Positions 8,682 through 16,881 are shown, counted from the stretch's first letter. The stretch is DNA of 64,000 bases from Chelativorans sp. AA-79 (GCF_029457495.1 NZ_CP120361.1:2992001-3056000); one strand, 5' to 3'. The notes: generated by a model from the sequence alone, not told the origin. Made by a program: numbers and translations.

Positions 8682-9784
8682 CCCTCAAACTTGTGAGACG
8701 TGGCAGCATTTGGTGGATACGGGGGACAGTGTGTGGCCAGCACGTCTATAAAAGCACCAAGCTTTACGATCGCGAGCGCGCTGAGATTTTTCGAATCCGG
8801 GAAGAAAGCCGCCTTCTGGATGAACAAACTTGGGGCATCAAAGCTACGAAGACCTTCAAAGATGCTCTAGATTCATATCTTCTGACGGGAGCACCGCCGC
8901 GGTTTGTTAACAGTCTCCTTGACCGATTTTCCAGCAAGCGCTTAAAGGACATCACCCAGAACGATTTAGACGAGGCGGCGCGCAAACTTTACCCGAACGC
9001 GCAGGCTCAAACGCGCAATCGCCAGTTCTATACTCCGTTCATTGCTGTGTGGAACCATGCCGCCGGGAATAACTGGGCAGACGTTCGCAAATGGCGTCGC
9101 CCTCGAAAGCCCAGAGGTGCCACCTTAGTGCGAGCTAGGTCGTCAAGAAGCGGCACCAGGCCAGTAGACTACGAGCTAGCCGCGCGGTTCGTTGCAGCCA
9201 TGAGCCCAGCGCCAGCAATGATCATGACGGCTCTATTCTATACCGGACTGCGGCCGATCGAGGCTTTCGCGCTCACCGCAGACGACGTGTCTCTGGAGAA
9301 CCGCTGGCTTGTAGTGCGATCGTCGAAGACCGGCGAGCCGCGCGGCGTGCCCCTGCATTCGTTTTTGTGTGAGTGGCTTGGGCCACTGGTCGAGCGTGCC
9401 AAGGACGGCGGTGCTTTGTTTCGGACGCCGCGGGGCAAGCCATACACGGAAGTGCAGGAAGGCGGAGGCGGTCTGAAGACGGCCATCAACGGTGCCAGGC
9501 GGCGAAGCGGCATCAAGGACGTGTCGCCCTACACCGGCCGCCACACGGTTTCGACTGGCCTAGTGATTGCCGGCGTTCATCCGCACATCAAGGATCAGAT
9601 ACTAGGCCATGCCGCTACTGACATGAGCAGGCACTACACGAACGTGCCGCAGAAGCCGCTCATTGAGGCGATAGACATGCTGCCCGTTCCGGACCTGTGG
9701 CGCAGCCTGCCATGGGTTGCTTCGCCGAAGGACTGGTGGTCGCGACTGGCGGAAGGGACGGGGAGGAGAAGGAACTCGAAGTGA
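8678..9784 (+). CDS. Tyrosine recombinase (Int2)
   Basis: 368 residues, starting with GTG in a 4-base overlap with the upstream gene. Catalytic residues: Arg in TGLRPIEAF (about 191), Lys in SSKTGEPR (about 217), box II YTGRHT (about 286, where Tyr replaces the usual first His), LGHA (about 310) and the nucleophile in SRHYTNV (about 319). The N-terminus is a short beta-rich arm-binding type. It is distinct in sequence from Int1 and from the integrase at 42859-44073. Whether it serves this prophage or a nested element is not clear. Confidence 0.9.
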   Translation: MTLKLVRRGSIWWIRGTVCGQHVYKSTKLYDRERAEIFRIREESRLLDEQTWGIKATKTFKDALDSYLLTGAPPRFVNSLLDRFSSKRLKDITQNDLDEAARKLYPNAQAQTRNRQFYTPFIAVWNHAAGNNWADVRKWRRPRKPRGATLVRARSSRSGTRPVDYELAARFVAAMSPAPAMIMTALFYTGLRPIEAFALTADDVSLENRWLVVRSSKTGEPRGVPLHSFLCEWLGPLVERAKDGGALFRTPRGKPYTEVQEGGGGLKTAINGARRRSGIKDVSPYTGRHTVSTGLVIAGVHPHIKDQILGHAATDMSRHYTNVPQKPLIEAIDMLPVPDLWRSLPWVASPKDWWSRLAEGTGRRRNSK

Positions 9785-10190
9785 GCAGGTAAAGGCGCGC
9801 CGCGAACTTTGCGTTGGATCAGCATCGTCGCGATAGCCCCACTAGCAGGTCATCCGCCGCAGATTGCGATCTCCCCACGTGCAATTCTCCGCGTTATCCC
9901 CAGAAAGCCCGTGGAACAAGGAACCGAAGAAACAGACGGCTTGCGCTTCGAGATGATTTCCTGTCACGTAGAAATTGCCAATGCGACGGAACCGAGTGGC
10001 AGCGGCTGCCACCGCATAACCACTCGGTTGCCTTCTGGCCAGTTGGCTGGCGTGGGCTACGCCCGCCTTCGGAGACCGCCGTCGGGTCTCCATTGTAGGC
10101 AGCTGGTCGTTGCCCACCTTGTATCCGAATTGGTGTCAAATCAAGACGAATATGTCCACAGGCCAGCGCGCGTTGCGCTTAGATCACCCA
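9785..10190. other. Non-coding gap after Int2
   Basis: About 400 bp with no ORF I would support, no tRNA fragment and no clear terminator. As the sequence just downstream of an integrase it is a reasonable place to look for an attachment site of Int2. Confidence 0.4.
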
Positions 10191-10511
10191 TCACTCATCC
10201 CGCCAGATCACCCGCCGAACGTAAACAATCCTGGAAATTCGCCGCAGGTTGATCTTCTGCAACTCGGCCGCGGATGGGTTCACGATTGAGAAATCGATCA
10301 TGTTGCGCTGTCCGCAATTGGTGCACCTCCAACTGTGTCGGAAAGCGATATCATCGCACTCAATGTTGCCAAAAGCGACTTTCAGTTCCTCAATCAGATA
10401 GTGGCGTTCTGTCTTACAATACCGGCAGTGCAGTTTCGCGTACCGGCAGGACTTCGCAGCGTCCGAGAGCGTGTATGATCCCTTCTTTTTCGGCCAATAT
10501 GGTTCGGGCAT
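10191..10511 (-). CDS. Hypothetical zinc-ribbon-like protein
   Basis: 106 residues with two CxxC pairs (CRYC and CTNC) separated by about 30 residues, a typical zinc-ribbon spacing, and a basic C-terminus (NLRRISRIVYVRRVIWRDE). It may bind nucleic acid or protein. The ATG at 10511 lacks a good Shine-Dalgarno. It runs divergently from the SRAP gene. Function unknown. Confidence 0.6.
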   Translation of the reverse strand: MPEPYWPKKKGSYTLSDAAKSCRYAKLHCRYCKTERHYLIEELKVAFGNIECDDIAFRHSWRCTNCGQRNMIDFSIVNPSAAELQKINLRRISRIVYVRRVIWRDE

Positions 10512-10610
10512 GCCCGAGAAAAAGGAACAAATTCCTCGCGCGTCAAGAGCCTCTTGACTCTTTTGTTCTGTTTTCGTTCACTGTAGACGGGATACGCGAG
10601 GAGCAAGCGC

Positions 10611-11300
10611 GTGTGCAATCTCTACAACGCCACCACCAATCATGAAGCCATCCGGCAATTCTCTCTGTTCATCAGGGACTTGGCCGGCAATCTAGAACCG
10701 TCCATTCAGGTCTATCCCGACACGCCGGCGCCGATCGTCAGGAACGGGAAGGATGGCGAGCGCGAGCTGGTGCGCGTGCGGTGGGGCCTGCCCTCCTCCA
10801 GCCAGGCGCTGTTTCAGGCGGCCAAGAAGCGCGCGGACAAACTTCGCGCCAAGGGCAAGGACTTCGATTTCGACGAGTTGCTGAAGATGGAGCCCGATCG
10901 CGGCACGACCAATGTGCGCCGCGTCGACAGCAAGCATTGGGCGCGATGGCTCGGCGTGCCGAACCGTTGCGTCGTTCCCTTCACGAGCTTTGCCGAGCCG
11001 GATCCTGCCAGGGCCAACGGAGGGCCGATCCCGAACGCATGGTTCGCCTTGAGCGATGAACGCCCCCTCGCCTTCTTCGCCGGCATCTGGGTTCCGGACT
11101 GGGAGTGTGTGCGCAAGGTGAAGGAAGGCCGGATCTGCATCGACCTCTTCGGCTTCCTGACGACCGACGCGAACGGCGTTGTCGGGCCGATCCACCCGAA
11201 GGCCATGCCCGCGATCCTCACCTCGAAGTTCAGGTCCCGTTCAGACGGCATACGAAAAGGTTGCCGTGACGAGCAAATGGTAAGGTTAGCCCGATGCTGA
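10611..11300 (+). CDS. SRAP (YedK/HMCES-type) protein with atypical C-terminus
   Basis: SOS-response-associated peptidase family; homologs crosslink to abasic sites in single-stranded DNA through Cys2. Seen here: MCNLYN with catalytic Cys2, the TTNVRR stretch, the Glu of SFAEPD, and HPKAMPAILT with the active His. After PAILT the sequence becomes SKFRSRSDGIRKG and no longer matches the family, whose C-terminus normally continues with a TWL..P segment and an LQRPLPDG-like motif. So the last ~25 residues look replaced, perhaps by a deletion joint. The stop lies inside the start of the next gene (ATGCTGA). Activity may be kept because all catalytic residues precede the change. Confidence 0.85.
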   Translation: MCNLYNATTNHEAIRQFSLFIRDLAGNLEPSIQVYPDTPAPIVRNGKDGERELVRVRWGLPSSSQALFQAAKKRADKLRAKGKDFDFDELLKMEPDRGTTNVRRVDSKHWARWLGVPNRCVVPFTSFAEPDPARANGGPIPNAWFALSDERPLAFFAGIWVPDWECVRKVKEGRICIDLFGFLTTDANGVVGPIHPKAMPAILTSKFRSRSDGIRKGCRDEQMVRLARC

Positions 11301-11623
11301 AATATCTATTAGTGCCTGTTGCCGCCGTTTTGATCGCCTCGCCCGCCCTTGCCGATCCATATAAGGATGAGAGCGGCAAGGGATCTTACCGCGTTTGGGA
11401 CCGCCATGGGGGCGACTACCGCGGCTGGAGAGAACGCGACCGCGAGGATTACAGGCGGCACTCTTATCGCATCCCTCGCGGCCATCTACCTCCGCCGGGA
11501 AGCTGTCGCGTCTGGTTCGACGATCGCCCGGCCGGCCATCAGCCGCCGCCGACAAATTGCCGTGAGGCACGGCGGTACGCATATCGCTATGGCGGTCAAG
11601 TGATCTGGGGCGGCGACCGCTAG
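11294..11623 (+). CDS. Secreted Arg/Pro-rich hypothetical protein
   Basis: 109 residues with a clean signal peptide (MLKYLLVPVAAVLIASPALA), then a mature part rich in Arg, Asp, Tyr and Pro. It has a repeated phrase: IPRGHLPPPGSCRVWF and RPAGHQPPPTNC, each ending in Cys. This pattern is common in short periplasmic proteins of alphaproteobacteria whose role is unknown. It overlaps the end of the SRAP gene by 7 bases. Confidence 0.75.
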   Translation: MLKYLLVPVAAVLIASPALADPYKDESGKGSYRVWDRHGGDYRGWRERDREDYRRHSYRIPRGHLPPPGSCRVWFDDRPAGHQPPPTNCREARRYAYRYGGQVIWGGDR

Positions 11624-11652
11624 TTGCACGCGTAGCTACTGACGCCATGACG

Positions 11653-11690
11653 CAAAAAATGCCCCGCCAGCCCTTCGGCCAGCGAGGCAT
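11653..11690 (-). terminator. Rho-independent terminator (minus strand)
   Basis: Read on the minus strand, ATGCCTCGCTGGC (11690-11678) pairs with GCTGGCGGGGCAT (11671-11659) through 13 positions with three G-U pairs, followed by six T (11659-11654). It terminates the minus-strand gene ending at 11765. Confidence 0.75.
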
Positions 11691-11764
11691 CCGATGCCAG
11701 GATTACCTGAAAACGCGGAAGCGCGGGATCGGTTCCTACCGGTGGTGCAAGGCAGTCTGGGCAG

Positions 11765-12043
11765 CTAGACCATTTTTAACAGCCTTAGCCATATCTCGGG
11801 ATCGACCATCTTCAGAAGCTTATTCTGGCAGGTGGGACAGAGCTCCATTGTCTTCGAGAGAATGGGCATCCCACCAATGTGCGACACCGAAATTTGTATC
11901 CTTCGCCACTCGTCTATCGGTCGAATCGGGCTTTCCGCCCCACAGCCTTCGCAAGTCCAAACAGTCTTTGCCACAAACTTCGTTCCTGAAGGCACCAACG
12001 TTAGGACGAAAATCACGGCAACGTAAATTTGGCGCTCGTTCAA
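11765..12043 (-). CDS. Hypothetical protein with two CxxC motifs
   Basis: Up to 92 codons. CEGC and CPTC about 40 residues apart suggest a small zinc-binding fold; the rest is not recognised. The listed start is a TTG. A GTG at 11974 with AGGA nine bases upstream is at least as likely and would remove a hydrophobic N-terminus. A good intrinsic terminator follows 75 bp downstream, which supports it being expressed. Confidence 0.5.
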   Translation of the reverse strand: MNERQIYVAVIFVLTLVPSGTKFVAKTVWTCEGCGAESPIRPIDEWRRIQISVSHIGGMPILSKTMELCPTCQNKLLKMVDPEIWLRLLKMV

Positions 12044-12423
12044 CTTTGATAACGAGTCGATTTCCGGACTAAGGCGGCGGGCGCCCCGTCAGCCAGGTGC
12101 AGGCGGCCGCGGCGCCGGCCGCCGCGCTGCTGATGGTCCCAACCTGCCTGCTGCGAGGGAGACCACCTGATGACCTCTCGGCCGCAAGGGCACGCACGAC
12201 GCTCAGCGCGTCGCATCAAACGATCCTGAGCACTACACTCGGCCGCGCTAGCCCGTTGCGGCGCTTCCCTCATCTCTGCGTTGCGGTTTTACCGCCCCAA
12301 AGATAACTTGCGCCTGCCACAGAATACCGAGAAGCCATAACTGGCGTCGGATCGAAAACCACGCGGCGAGTCTCAAAAGACCAGCAGATCTAGTCTAGCG
12401 CGTCTCGCCTCTTTTTTGCAAAT
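12044..12423. other. Non-coding gap with a GC-rich hairpin
   Basis: About 380 bp without a convincing gene. GGCGGCC and GGCCGCC around 12100-12125 form a 7-bp hairpin with an 8-base loop. It lies directly upstream of a transposase remnant and is probably debris from transposition or deletion. Confidence 0.4.
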
Positions 12424-12669
12424 CGCCGCTTCACCCGCCTGACGAATGCCTTCTCAAAGAAGTTTGAAAACCACGTGCATATGGTCGCGATCTACACGGT
12501 CTGGTACAATTTCATTAAGATGCACAAGACGCTTCGCATGACCCCTGCAATGGCCGCTGGCGTCACTGACAAGCTATGGTCTATGGACGATCTGGTTGCG
12601 ATGATGGACGCTGTAGCGCCGAAGCCGGGACCGCGCGGTCCTTATAAAAAGGCGCAAAAATTAACTTGA
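12424..12669 (+). pseudogene. Transposase C-terminal remnant
   Basis: From 12424 the frame reads RRFTRLTNAFSKKFENH, then HKTLRMTPAMAAGVTDKLW and a basic tail, to a stop at 12669. This matches the C-terminal end of a DDE-type IS transposase common in Rhizobiales. The catalytic part upstream is missing and the reading frame before 12424 is unrelated. No inverted repeat is obvious. It marks a past insertion and deletion in the accessory region. Confidence 0.8.
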
Positions 12670-12767
12670 CGTTCAGGAGGGCATGACCATATTAGCTCGT
12701 ATCAACTTCTCCCCCGTCGGACACGCCGCAAGGCCTCCGGCGGGGTTATTGCATTTGGGGGCAGCAA

Positions 12768-13403
12768 ATGAAGCTGCCTGATCCCATTCGAGCCGTTGCT
12801 TTTTTCGACGGCCAAAACCTCTTTCACTGCGCAAAGAAGGCGTTTGGGTATAGTTTCCCGAACTATGATCCGGACGCACTGGCAAAGGCCATCTGTGCGG
12901 AGAAGGGATGGCAGTGTAGCGGTGTCCGATTCTACACAGGCGTACCTGATCCCGGAGATAATGCTTTTTGGAACCATTTTTGGGTCGCCAAGGGCGCTCA
13001 AATGGGGCGCGATGGAGTTCATGTCTACACACGCGCCCTCCGCTATCGGAACAAGACGATCAAGTTCCCGGACGGAAGTGAGCATTCCTTCTTAGACGGC
13101 GACGAAAAAGGCATTGACGTTAGGATCGCGCTCGATGTGATCCGGTTGGCGCACGAAGACGCGTATGACGTGGCGCTGCTTTTTTGTCGCGATCAGGACC
13201 TTTCCGAAGTCGCCGAGGAGCTGCGCACCATCTCTCAAGAACGAAAGCGATGGATCAAAATGGCATCCGCCTATCCGCACAGCCCCGCTTTCAAGGTGCG
13301 AGGTATCAACAAGACCGACTGGGTTCCTATCGAGCGGGCCACTTACGACAAGTGCCTTGATACGCGCGATTATCGTCCGAAGAAGCCACAAATTTCAAAC
13401 TGA
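12768..13403 (+). CDS. NYN-domain (PIN-like) putative ribonuclease
   Basis: 211 residues with the NYN hallmarks: AFFDGQN near the N-terminus (first acidic site), EKGIDVRIALDVIRLA in the middle, and DVALLFCRDQDLSEVAEEL (acidic site), followed by WVPIERATYDKCL. Homologs are metal-dependent RNases. ATG 12768 follows GGGGGCAGCAA. Codon use and base content look less GC-rich than neighbours. It converges on the next gene with a 4-base gap, and both sit in the accessory part of the prophage, so a phage-defence or moron role is possible but not shown. Confidence 0.85.
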   Translation: MKLPDPIRAVAFFDGQNLFHCAKKAFGYSFPNYDPDALAKAICAEKGWQCSGVRFYTGVPDPGDNAFWNHFWVAKGAQMGRDGVHVYTRALRYRNKTIKFPDGSEHSFLDGDEKGIDVRIALDVIRLAHEDAYDVALLFCRDQDLSEVAEELRTISQERKRWIKMASAYPHSPAFKVRGINKTDWVPIERATYDKCLDTRDYRPKKPQISN

Positions 13404-13407
13404 GACA

Positions 13408-14286
13408 CTACCGTTTCGCGAGACGACGCCAAAGCTTCAAGAACATTCCCGGCGCGGGCTGAAACGCGTTGACGAAGGCCGTACTATCAACATCACGGGG
13501 AATCAAGCCATCGGACTCGGCCGTGCTCCAATCGATCGAGTCGACCCGGGGGAGCCCAATCAAGAAAGACCTCCAAACACCCCTAAGCCTGAGCCTTTTC
13601 CCGTGTGCATAGAGTTTGTCAGCTAGGAGCATCGAAAAGGTGATCGCATGGTCTGTAAGACTGGCAAGTCCCTCCATGCAGCTATAATATCGCTGATCTG
13701 TGACACCGTTCGCAGTGTCCGCCCCAAAGTACACGTTGACCTTGTACTCAGGCTCGTCCGGCGGGATTTGTCGGATCTCGCGGGCAAGTTCATTTCGCTC
13801 GGCGAGCAAGGCATCCAACTCATCGAGCGTGCTGAAAAGCGCCACTGCGGTGGCTAGACCCAAACCTCTGAACGATATCGCTTCGAATACAAGTCGCTCC
13901 AGGGGAGCAGGATTTACAAAGGTGTTCGGGAGCGTTCTTAGGTCTGCATGGTAATTAAATGCTAGCGGCTGCGGGCCGGTGTGGTTCTTTTTTTCTTCCA
14001 GGAAATTTAGATACCTTCCTCTTTCGCGCATGTATTCGGCGTGTATTTGGGAGATGTAATCTTTCTTCAATGAGAATAGGTGGTTTGTGATTGCGAAGCA
14101 GTGCGTCATTGCGCCGTTCACAGCGTTAAGCTCACGCACTATCATCTGCCGCCGGTGAAATCGGCTTGCAATCACCTGGGCGCCAACAGCACCAAAGAAT
14201 GCGCCCACGGCACCTATGATGAATGTGTTTGCTGCGCCCGGCTCTGCGACATAGGAAAAATACTGAGCTATTTTCGCCCATTCCAT
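13408..14286 (-). CDS. Membrane-anchored hypothetical protein facing the NYN gene
   Basis: 292 residues. One N-terminal hydrophobic segment (TFIIGAVGAFFGAVGAQVIA, about residues 21-40) anchors a long cytoplasmic part rich in helices (FHRRQMIVRELNAVNGAMTH and LDELDALLAERNELAREIRQ). No domain recognised. ATG 14286 has GGGGTGA upstream. It ends 4 bases from the NYN gene stop, tail to tail. The two may form a pair of accessory genes, but they are not an operon. Confidence 0.75.
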   Translation of the reverse strand: MEWAKIAQYFSYVAEPGAANTFIIGAVGAFFGAVGAQVIASRFHRRQMIVRELNAVNGAMTHCFAITNHLFSLKKDYISQIHAEYMRERGRYLNFLEEKKNHTGPQPLAFNYHADLRTLPNTFVNPAPLERLVFEAISFRGLGLATAVALFSTLDELDALLAERNELAREIRQIPPDEPEYKVNVYFGADTANGVTDQRYYSCMEGLASLTDHAITFSMLLADKLYAHGKRLRLRGVWRSFLIGLPRVDSIDWSTAESDGLIPRDVDSTAFVNAFQPAPGMFLKLWRRLAKR

Positions 14287-14413
14287 CGATCACCCCAAGC
14301 GTCGAGAATACGCACCTTGGGCGTAGTAGCATCTTTTTGCTCTAGCGGGACTTAGGTTTGTGAATCGAAGGGTATGGCGGAATCATTCGCCACCTATTTT
14401 GTGCGGAAGTTGC

Positions 14414-14515
14414 CTAGGCGTGGGACAGGATCACCGCCACGAAGAAGAGGCCCCAGGCGACGAGAAGGGCCACGTCCAAGCGATTTTGCGCCTTGGTCGA
14501 TTTCATCCGCCTCAT
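14414..14515 (-). CDS. 33-residue single-span membrane peptide in the lysis cassette
   Basis: MRRMKSTKAQNRLDV followed by ALLVAWGLFFVAVILSHA and a stop: a basic head and one membrane span. Its ATG overlaps the stop of the holin-like gene as ATGA, so it is coupled to that gene. It is the last gene of the lysis cassette. It could be an antiholin or a second pore peptide; this is inferred from size, topology and place. Confidence 0.6.
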   Translation of the reverse strand: MRRMKSTKAQNRLDVALLVAWGLFFVAVILSHA

Positions 14516-14799
14516 GACCGTCCTCCGCTTACAGGCAGGCGTCCCGTGTCGACCACCTGCATGATGCGCCGGGCCAGCCTATCGCCTGACATAGCAAGCA
14601 AGCCCGCCACGGCATATTGCCAGACGGAGAACTCGAGCCCGGCCCAATTGATGAGCGGCTCCGTGAGGAAAATGGCGAAGAAGAGGCCCGATGCCACGCT
14701 CGCTACCCGCGCCTTCACCGTGTTCGCGGTTGAGAGAAGGAATGCGATCAGCAGACCGCCCGCGATCGCCGCGATGAGTTTCACGTCTGTCCAGTTCAA
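14512..14799 (-). CDS. Holin-like membrane protein
   Basis: About 95 residues with three hydrophobic segments (IAAIAGGLLIAFLLST, VASGLFFAIFLTEPLINWAG, VWQYAVAGLLAM) and a charged C-terminus. Size and topology fit class I holins, which open the inner membrane to release endolysin. Start chosen at TTG 14799 because GGAG lies 8 bases upstream; a longer frame to 14868 has no ribosome binding site. It lies between the lipoprotein and the 33-residue peptide of the lysis cassette. Confidence 0.65.
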   Translation of the reverse strand: MNWTDVKLIAAIAGGLLIAFLLSTANTVKARVASVASGLFFAIFLTEPLINWAGLEFSVWQYAVAGLLAMSGDRLARRIMQVVDTGRLPVSGGRS

Positions 14800-14812
14800 T
14801 TCCCCCGCTCCT

Positions 14813-15019
14813 TCACGGTTCCCAGCCGCACCAGGCGACCCCTTTGGCGTTATGGGTGTTGATCTCATCGAGCTCCGCGCGGGGAGTGTCCGGCGTGGCG
14901 TCCCGACGTGGTGAGTTGAAGTCGCACCAGATCTGCCGCGGATCGGCCGGCGACGGCTCCTCTGACCGCATGGCGCAGCCTGCGAGGAAGGCTAGGAGGA
15001 TCAGCGCGGCTTTGCCCAT
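14813..15019 (-). CDS. Small lipoprotein, candidate o-spanin (Rz1-like)
   Basis: 68 residues: a short signal sequence with lipobox (LILLAFLAGC), then a Pro-rich mature part (EEPSPADPRQ, RRDATPDTPRAE) ending in HNAKGVAWCGW. The start lies inside the end of the preceding gene (overlap 15001-15019), as in Rz/Rz1 pairs. If correct, it anchors in the outer membrane and fuses membranes at lysis. The C-terminal HN...CGW pattern is shared with phage proteins of unknown role, so the spanin call is provisional. Confidence 0.6.
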   Translation of the reverse strand: MGKAALILLAFLAGCAMRSEEPSPADPRQIWCDFNSPRRDATPDTPRAELDEINTHNAKGVAWCGWEP

Positions 15020-15273
15020 TTCAGAGCCTCCTTGCGCGCTTCCTCGTCAGTCGTGCCGGCGGCGCGGCGCTCGGCCTCTGTCGCCTCGCGATGCATCTCA
15101 AGGCGTTCCTCGACGGATTCGGATCGCTCGGCAGAGGTCCTGGCACGCTCCTCGTTCCTGCCGCTTGCCCGGCCGGTGGCGAAAGCCCTCCAGATCACGA
15201 GCAATACCGCAGAAATGCTCGCCACAAGGGTGGTGACCAACCCTCCGGGGATGAGCGAAAGGAGCGCGTCCAT
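15001..15273 (-). CDS. Candidate i-spanin (Rz-like) protein
   Basis: 90 residues: an N-terminal membrane span (IPGGLVTTLVASISAVLLVI) followed by a charged helical stretch rich in Arg and Glu (ATGRASGRNEERARTSAERS and beyond), as in Rz proteins that span the periplasm as a coiled coil. ATG 15273 overlaps the previous stop (ATGA), and its own 3' end overlaps the lipoprotein start. Assigned from architecture and context. Confidence 0.6.
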   Translation of the reverse strand: MDALLSLIPGGLVTTLVASISAVLLVIWRAFATGRASGRNEERARTSAERSESVEERLEMHREATEAERRAAGTTDEEARKEALKWAKPR

Positions 15274-15476
15274 CACCGCTCCCACCCCAGTTTGCGGGCG
15301 AGCCAATAGAACCATTCCGTCGCGATCATGAGACCGGCACCGATGGTGGTGGTCACTAGGTCGACCAGCTCGGGATCGGCGTTTATGAAATAGGCATCCT
15401 CGGCCGACAGGAGGCCCTTGGCGACGAGGGCGCCCGCGATGTAGCGAATGATGATACGCGCGATGAGACCACTCAT
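15273..15476 (-). CDS. Small two-span membrane protein of the lysis cassette
   Basis: 67 residues: MSGLIARIIIRYIAGALVAK, a polar middle (SAEDAYFINADPELVDLV), and a second hydrophobic segment (TIGAGLMIATEWFYWLA) ending in basic residues. The middle and topology resemble small phage membrane proteins found beside endolysins and annotated as holin-like. It overlaps the endolysin stop and the Rz-like start by 4 bases each. Which of this and the 95-residue protein is the holin cannot be told. Confidence 0.65.
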   Translation of the reverse strand: MSGLIARIIIRYIAGALVAKGLLSAEDAYFINADPELVDLVTTTIGAGLMIATEWFYWLARKLGWER

Positions 15477-16201
15477 TGGCAGAGCACTCCAATCAGATTG
15501 CAGGGGAGATTCGTGATCCATGCGCCGCCGGCCGCGAGCAGGGCGATGATGATAGCGAGGAGGCCAGCTTTGCCGGATTGCGCGGGTACTGGCGCGGGGT
15601 TCGGGGCCGGTGAGGGTTCGGGCACCGGCGATGGCTGCTCCGGCGCTCTGGAGGCTTTCCCTGCCGCTTTCACGCGGTCAAGCAGGCGCTCTACCACCTC
15701 GGGCGCGACAAGCGCCTTGTTGAGCCCATCGCCGGCATAATAGCTCTGCCCGCGCTTGATCTTGCGATGCGCGCCCTGGCAGTCCGCCAACACCGGGAAG
15801 GATGCCCACTCCTGAGCCAAACGCTTGCCGAACTCGGTGCGGCTGATCTTGCCGGCCATGAACGCCTCGTAGCCGCGGCGCTTGAGCAGATGGAAAGCAA
15901 GCCGATCCTGGAAGTCGCCGTCGAAGATCTGATCTCCGCGAAGGCTGAGCTCCTTCGATAGGTCGATGAGGGTAGCGCGCATGAACTGCGGCGCGCCGGC
16001 CGCGCTCGATCCGTGGTTCTTCGACCACTTGCGCTGTTCGTCCACGATGTCCCCGAGCGTCATGCTCGTGAGCGGCTTCGCAAGCTTGCGCTGCTTCTGG
16101 CCGTAAATGACCTCATAGCATTTGGGCGGCGTCCGGCTCGTCTCCGTTTCATAGACGAAGGCGAGCAGGATCGCCGCGCCGGCGGGCACGTCGTTAAACA
16201 T
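15473..16201 (-). CDS. Endolysin (lysozyme-like) with C-terminal membrane anchor
   Basis: 242 residues. The first ~135 form a lysozyme-like phage muramidase domain: an early Glu in AFVYETETSRTPPKCYEVIYG, then DEQRKWSKNHGSSAAGAPQF and an EWASFPVL end. Residues ~185-210 are a Pro/Ser/Glu linker (PSPVPEPSPAPNPAPVPAQ). A membrane span then follows (GLLAIIIALLAAGGAWITNL). C-terminal anchoring is unusual for an endolysin. The second ATG at 16201 is preferred, since AAAGG sits 8 bases upstream of it and only 2 from the ATG at 16207. First gene of the lysis cassette. Confidence 0.8.
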   Translation of the reverse strand: MFNDVPAGAAILLAFVYETETSRTPPKCYEVIYGQKQRKLAKPLTSMTLGDIVDEQRKWSKNHGSSAAGAPQFMRATLIDLSKELSLRGDQIFDGDFQDRLAFHLLKRRGYEAFMAGKISRTEFGKRLAQEWASFPVLADCQGAHRKIKRGQSYYAGDGLNKALVAPEVVERLLDRVKAAGKASRAPEQPSPVPEPSPAPNPAPVPAQSGKAGLLAIIIALLAAGGAWITNLPCNLIGVLCQ

Positions 16202-16318
16202 TTCCATGTCCTTTCAATTGGAAAGCGGAGTGGGTTGATTCGCGCAAAAATTGCACACGGGGTGGTTGATTTCGGAGCGAATATCTCCACAATCGGTGCC
16301 GGCTTGGGGGTGTGCTAA

Positions 16319-16881
16319 ATGCTGCGCAATTTTTGCTTGGCCTTCGCGGTCTTGTCGTCGCTCATGCTACGGCCCACGGCGGCTCACGATGTGCTGCCGT
16401 GGAACGATGTGGGCGACTGGATGATCAACAGGGACATGACCATCCAGGGCGCCTGCTTCGCGTCGGTGCTGTTCTCCGATGGAACGGTCCTCCGGGTTGG
16501 CTTCCGTGACCGGTCGGAATCCGCGGTGATGTATGTCGGGATCGGCAACCGGAAATGGGCGCGGTGGAGCCGGGGAAGCGATACCCGCTACGCTTCAAGT
16601 TCGATGATGCGGAGGCTTTCAATGCCGAGGCGGTTGCCGTCTCGATCGGCGGCACTCCATTCCTTTTCGCCAACGTCGCCCTTCAGACTTTCACCGACGC
16701 CCTGATCGGGCGCCACTTCCTCCACGTCACCTTTGGGCCGCAGACCGTCACCAAGATCAGTCTGCGGGGATCTCCGGCAGCCATGAAGGAACTGACGGAG
16801 TGTCAATTGACAGACCCGCCGGAGGTGGAATCCGCCGAGCCTCTATCCCCGCCGGCCGTGGTTCATCATCCGTCCATTTAG
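16319..16881 (+). pseudogene. Secreted hypothetical protein, frameshifted
   Basis: The first frame gives a signal peptide (CLAFAVLSSLMLRPTAA) and WNDVGDWMINRDMTIQGACF up to GIGNRKW. The rest of the domain lies in another frame (EPGKRYPLRFKFDDAEAFNA and onwards to KELTECQ). One G added to the GGG at about 16556-16558 joins them into 188 codons including the stop. It runs on the plus strand between the minus-strand lysis and tail genes, so it is a separately transcribed accessory gene. Function unknown. Confidence 0.8.

Noticed and set aside
12040..12306. Short ORFs on both strands
   Set aside because: No ribosome binding site, no recognisable sequence, and composition typical of non-coding GC-rich DNA.
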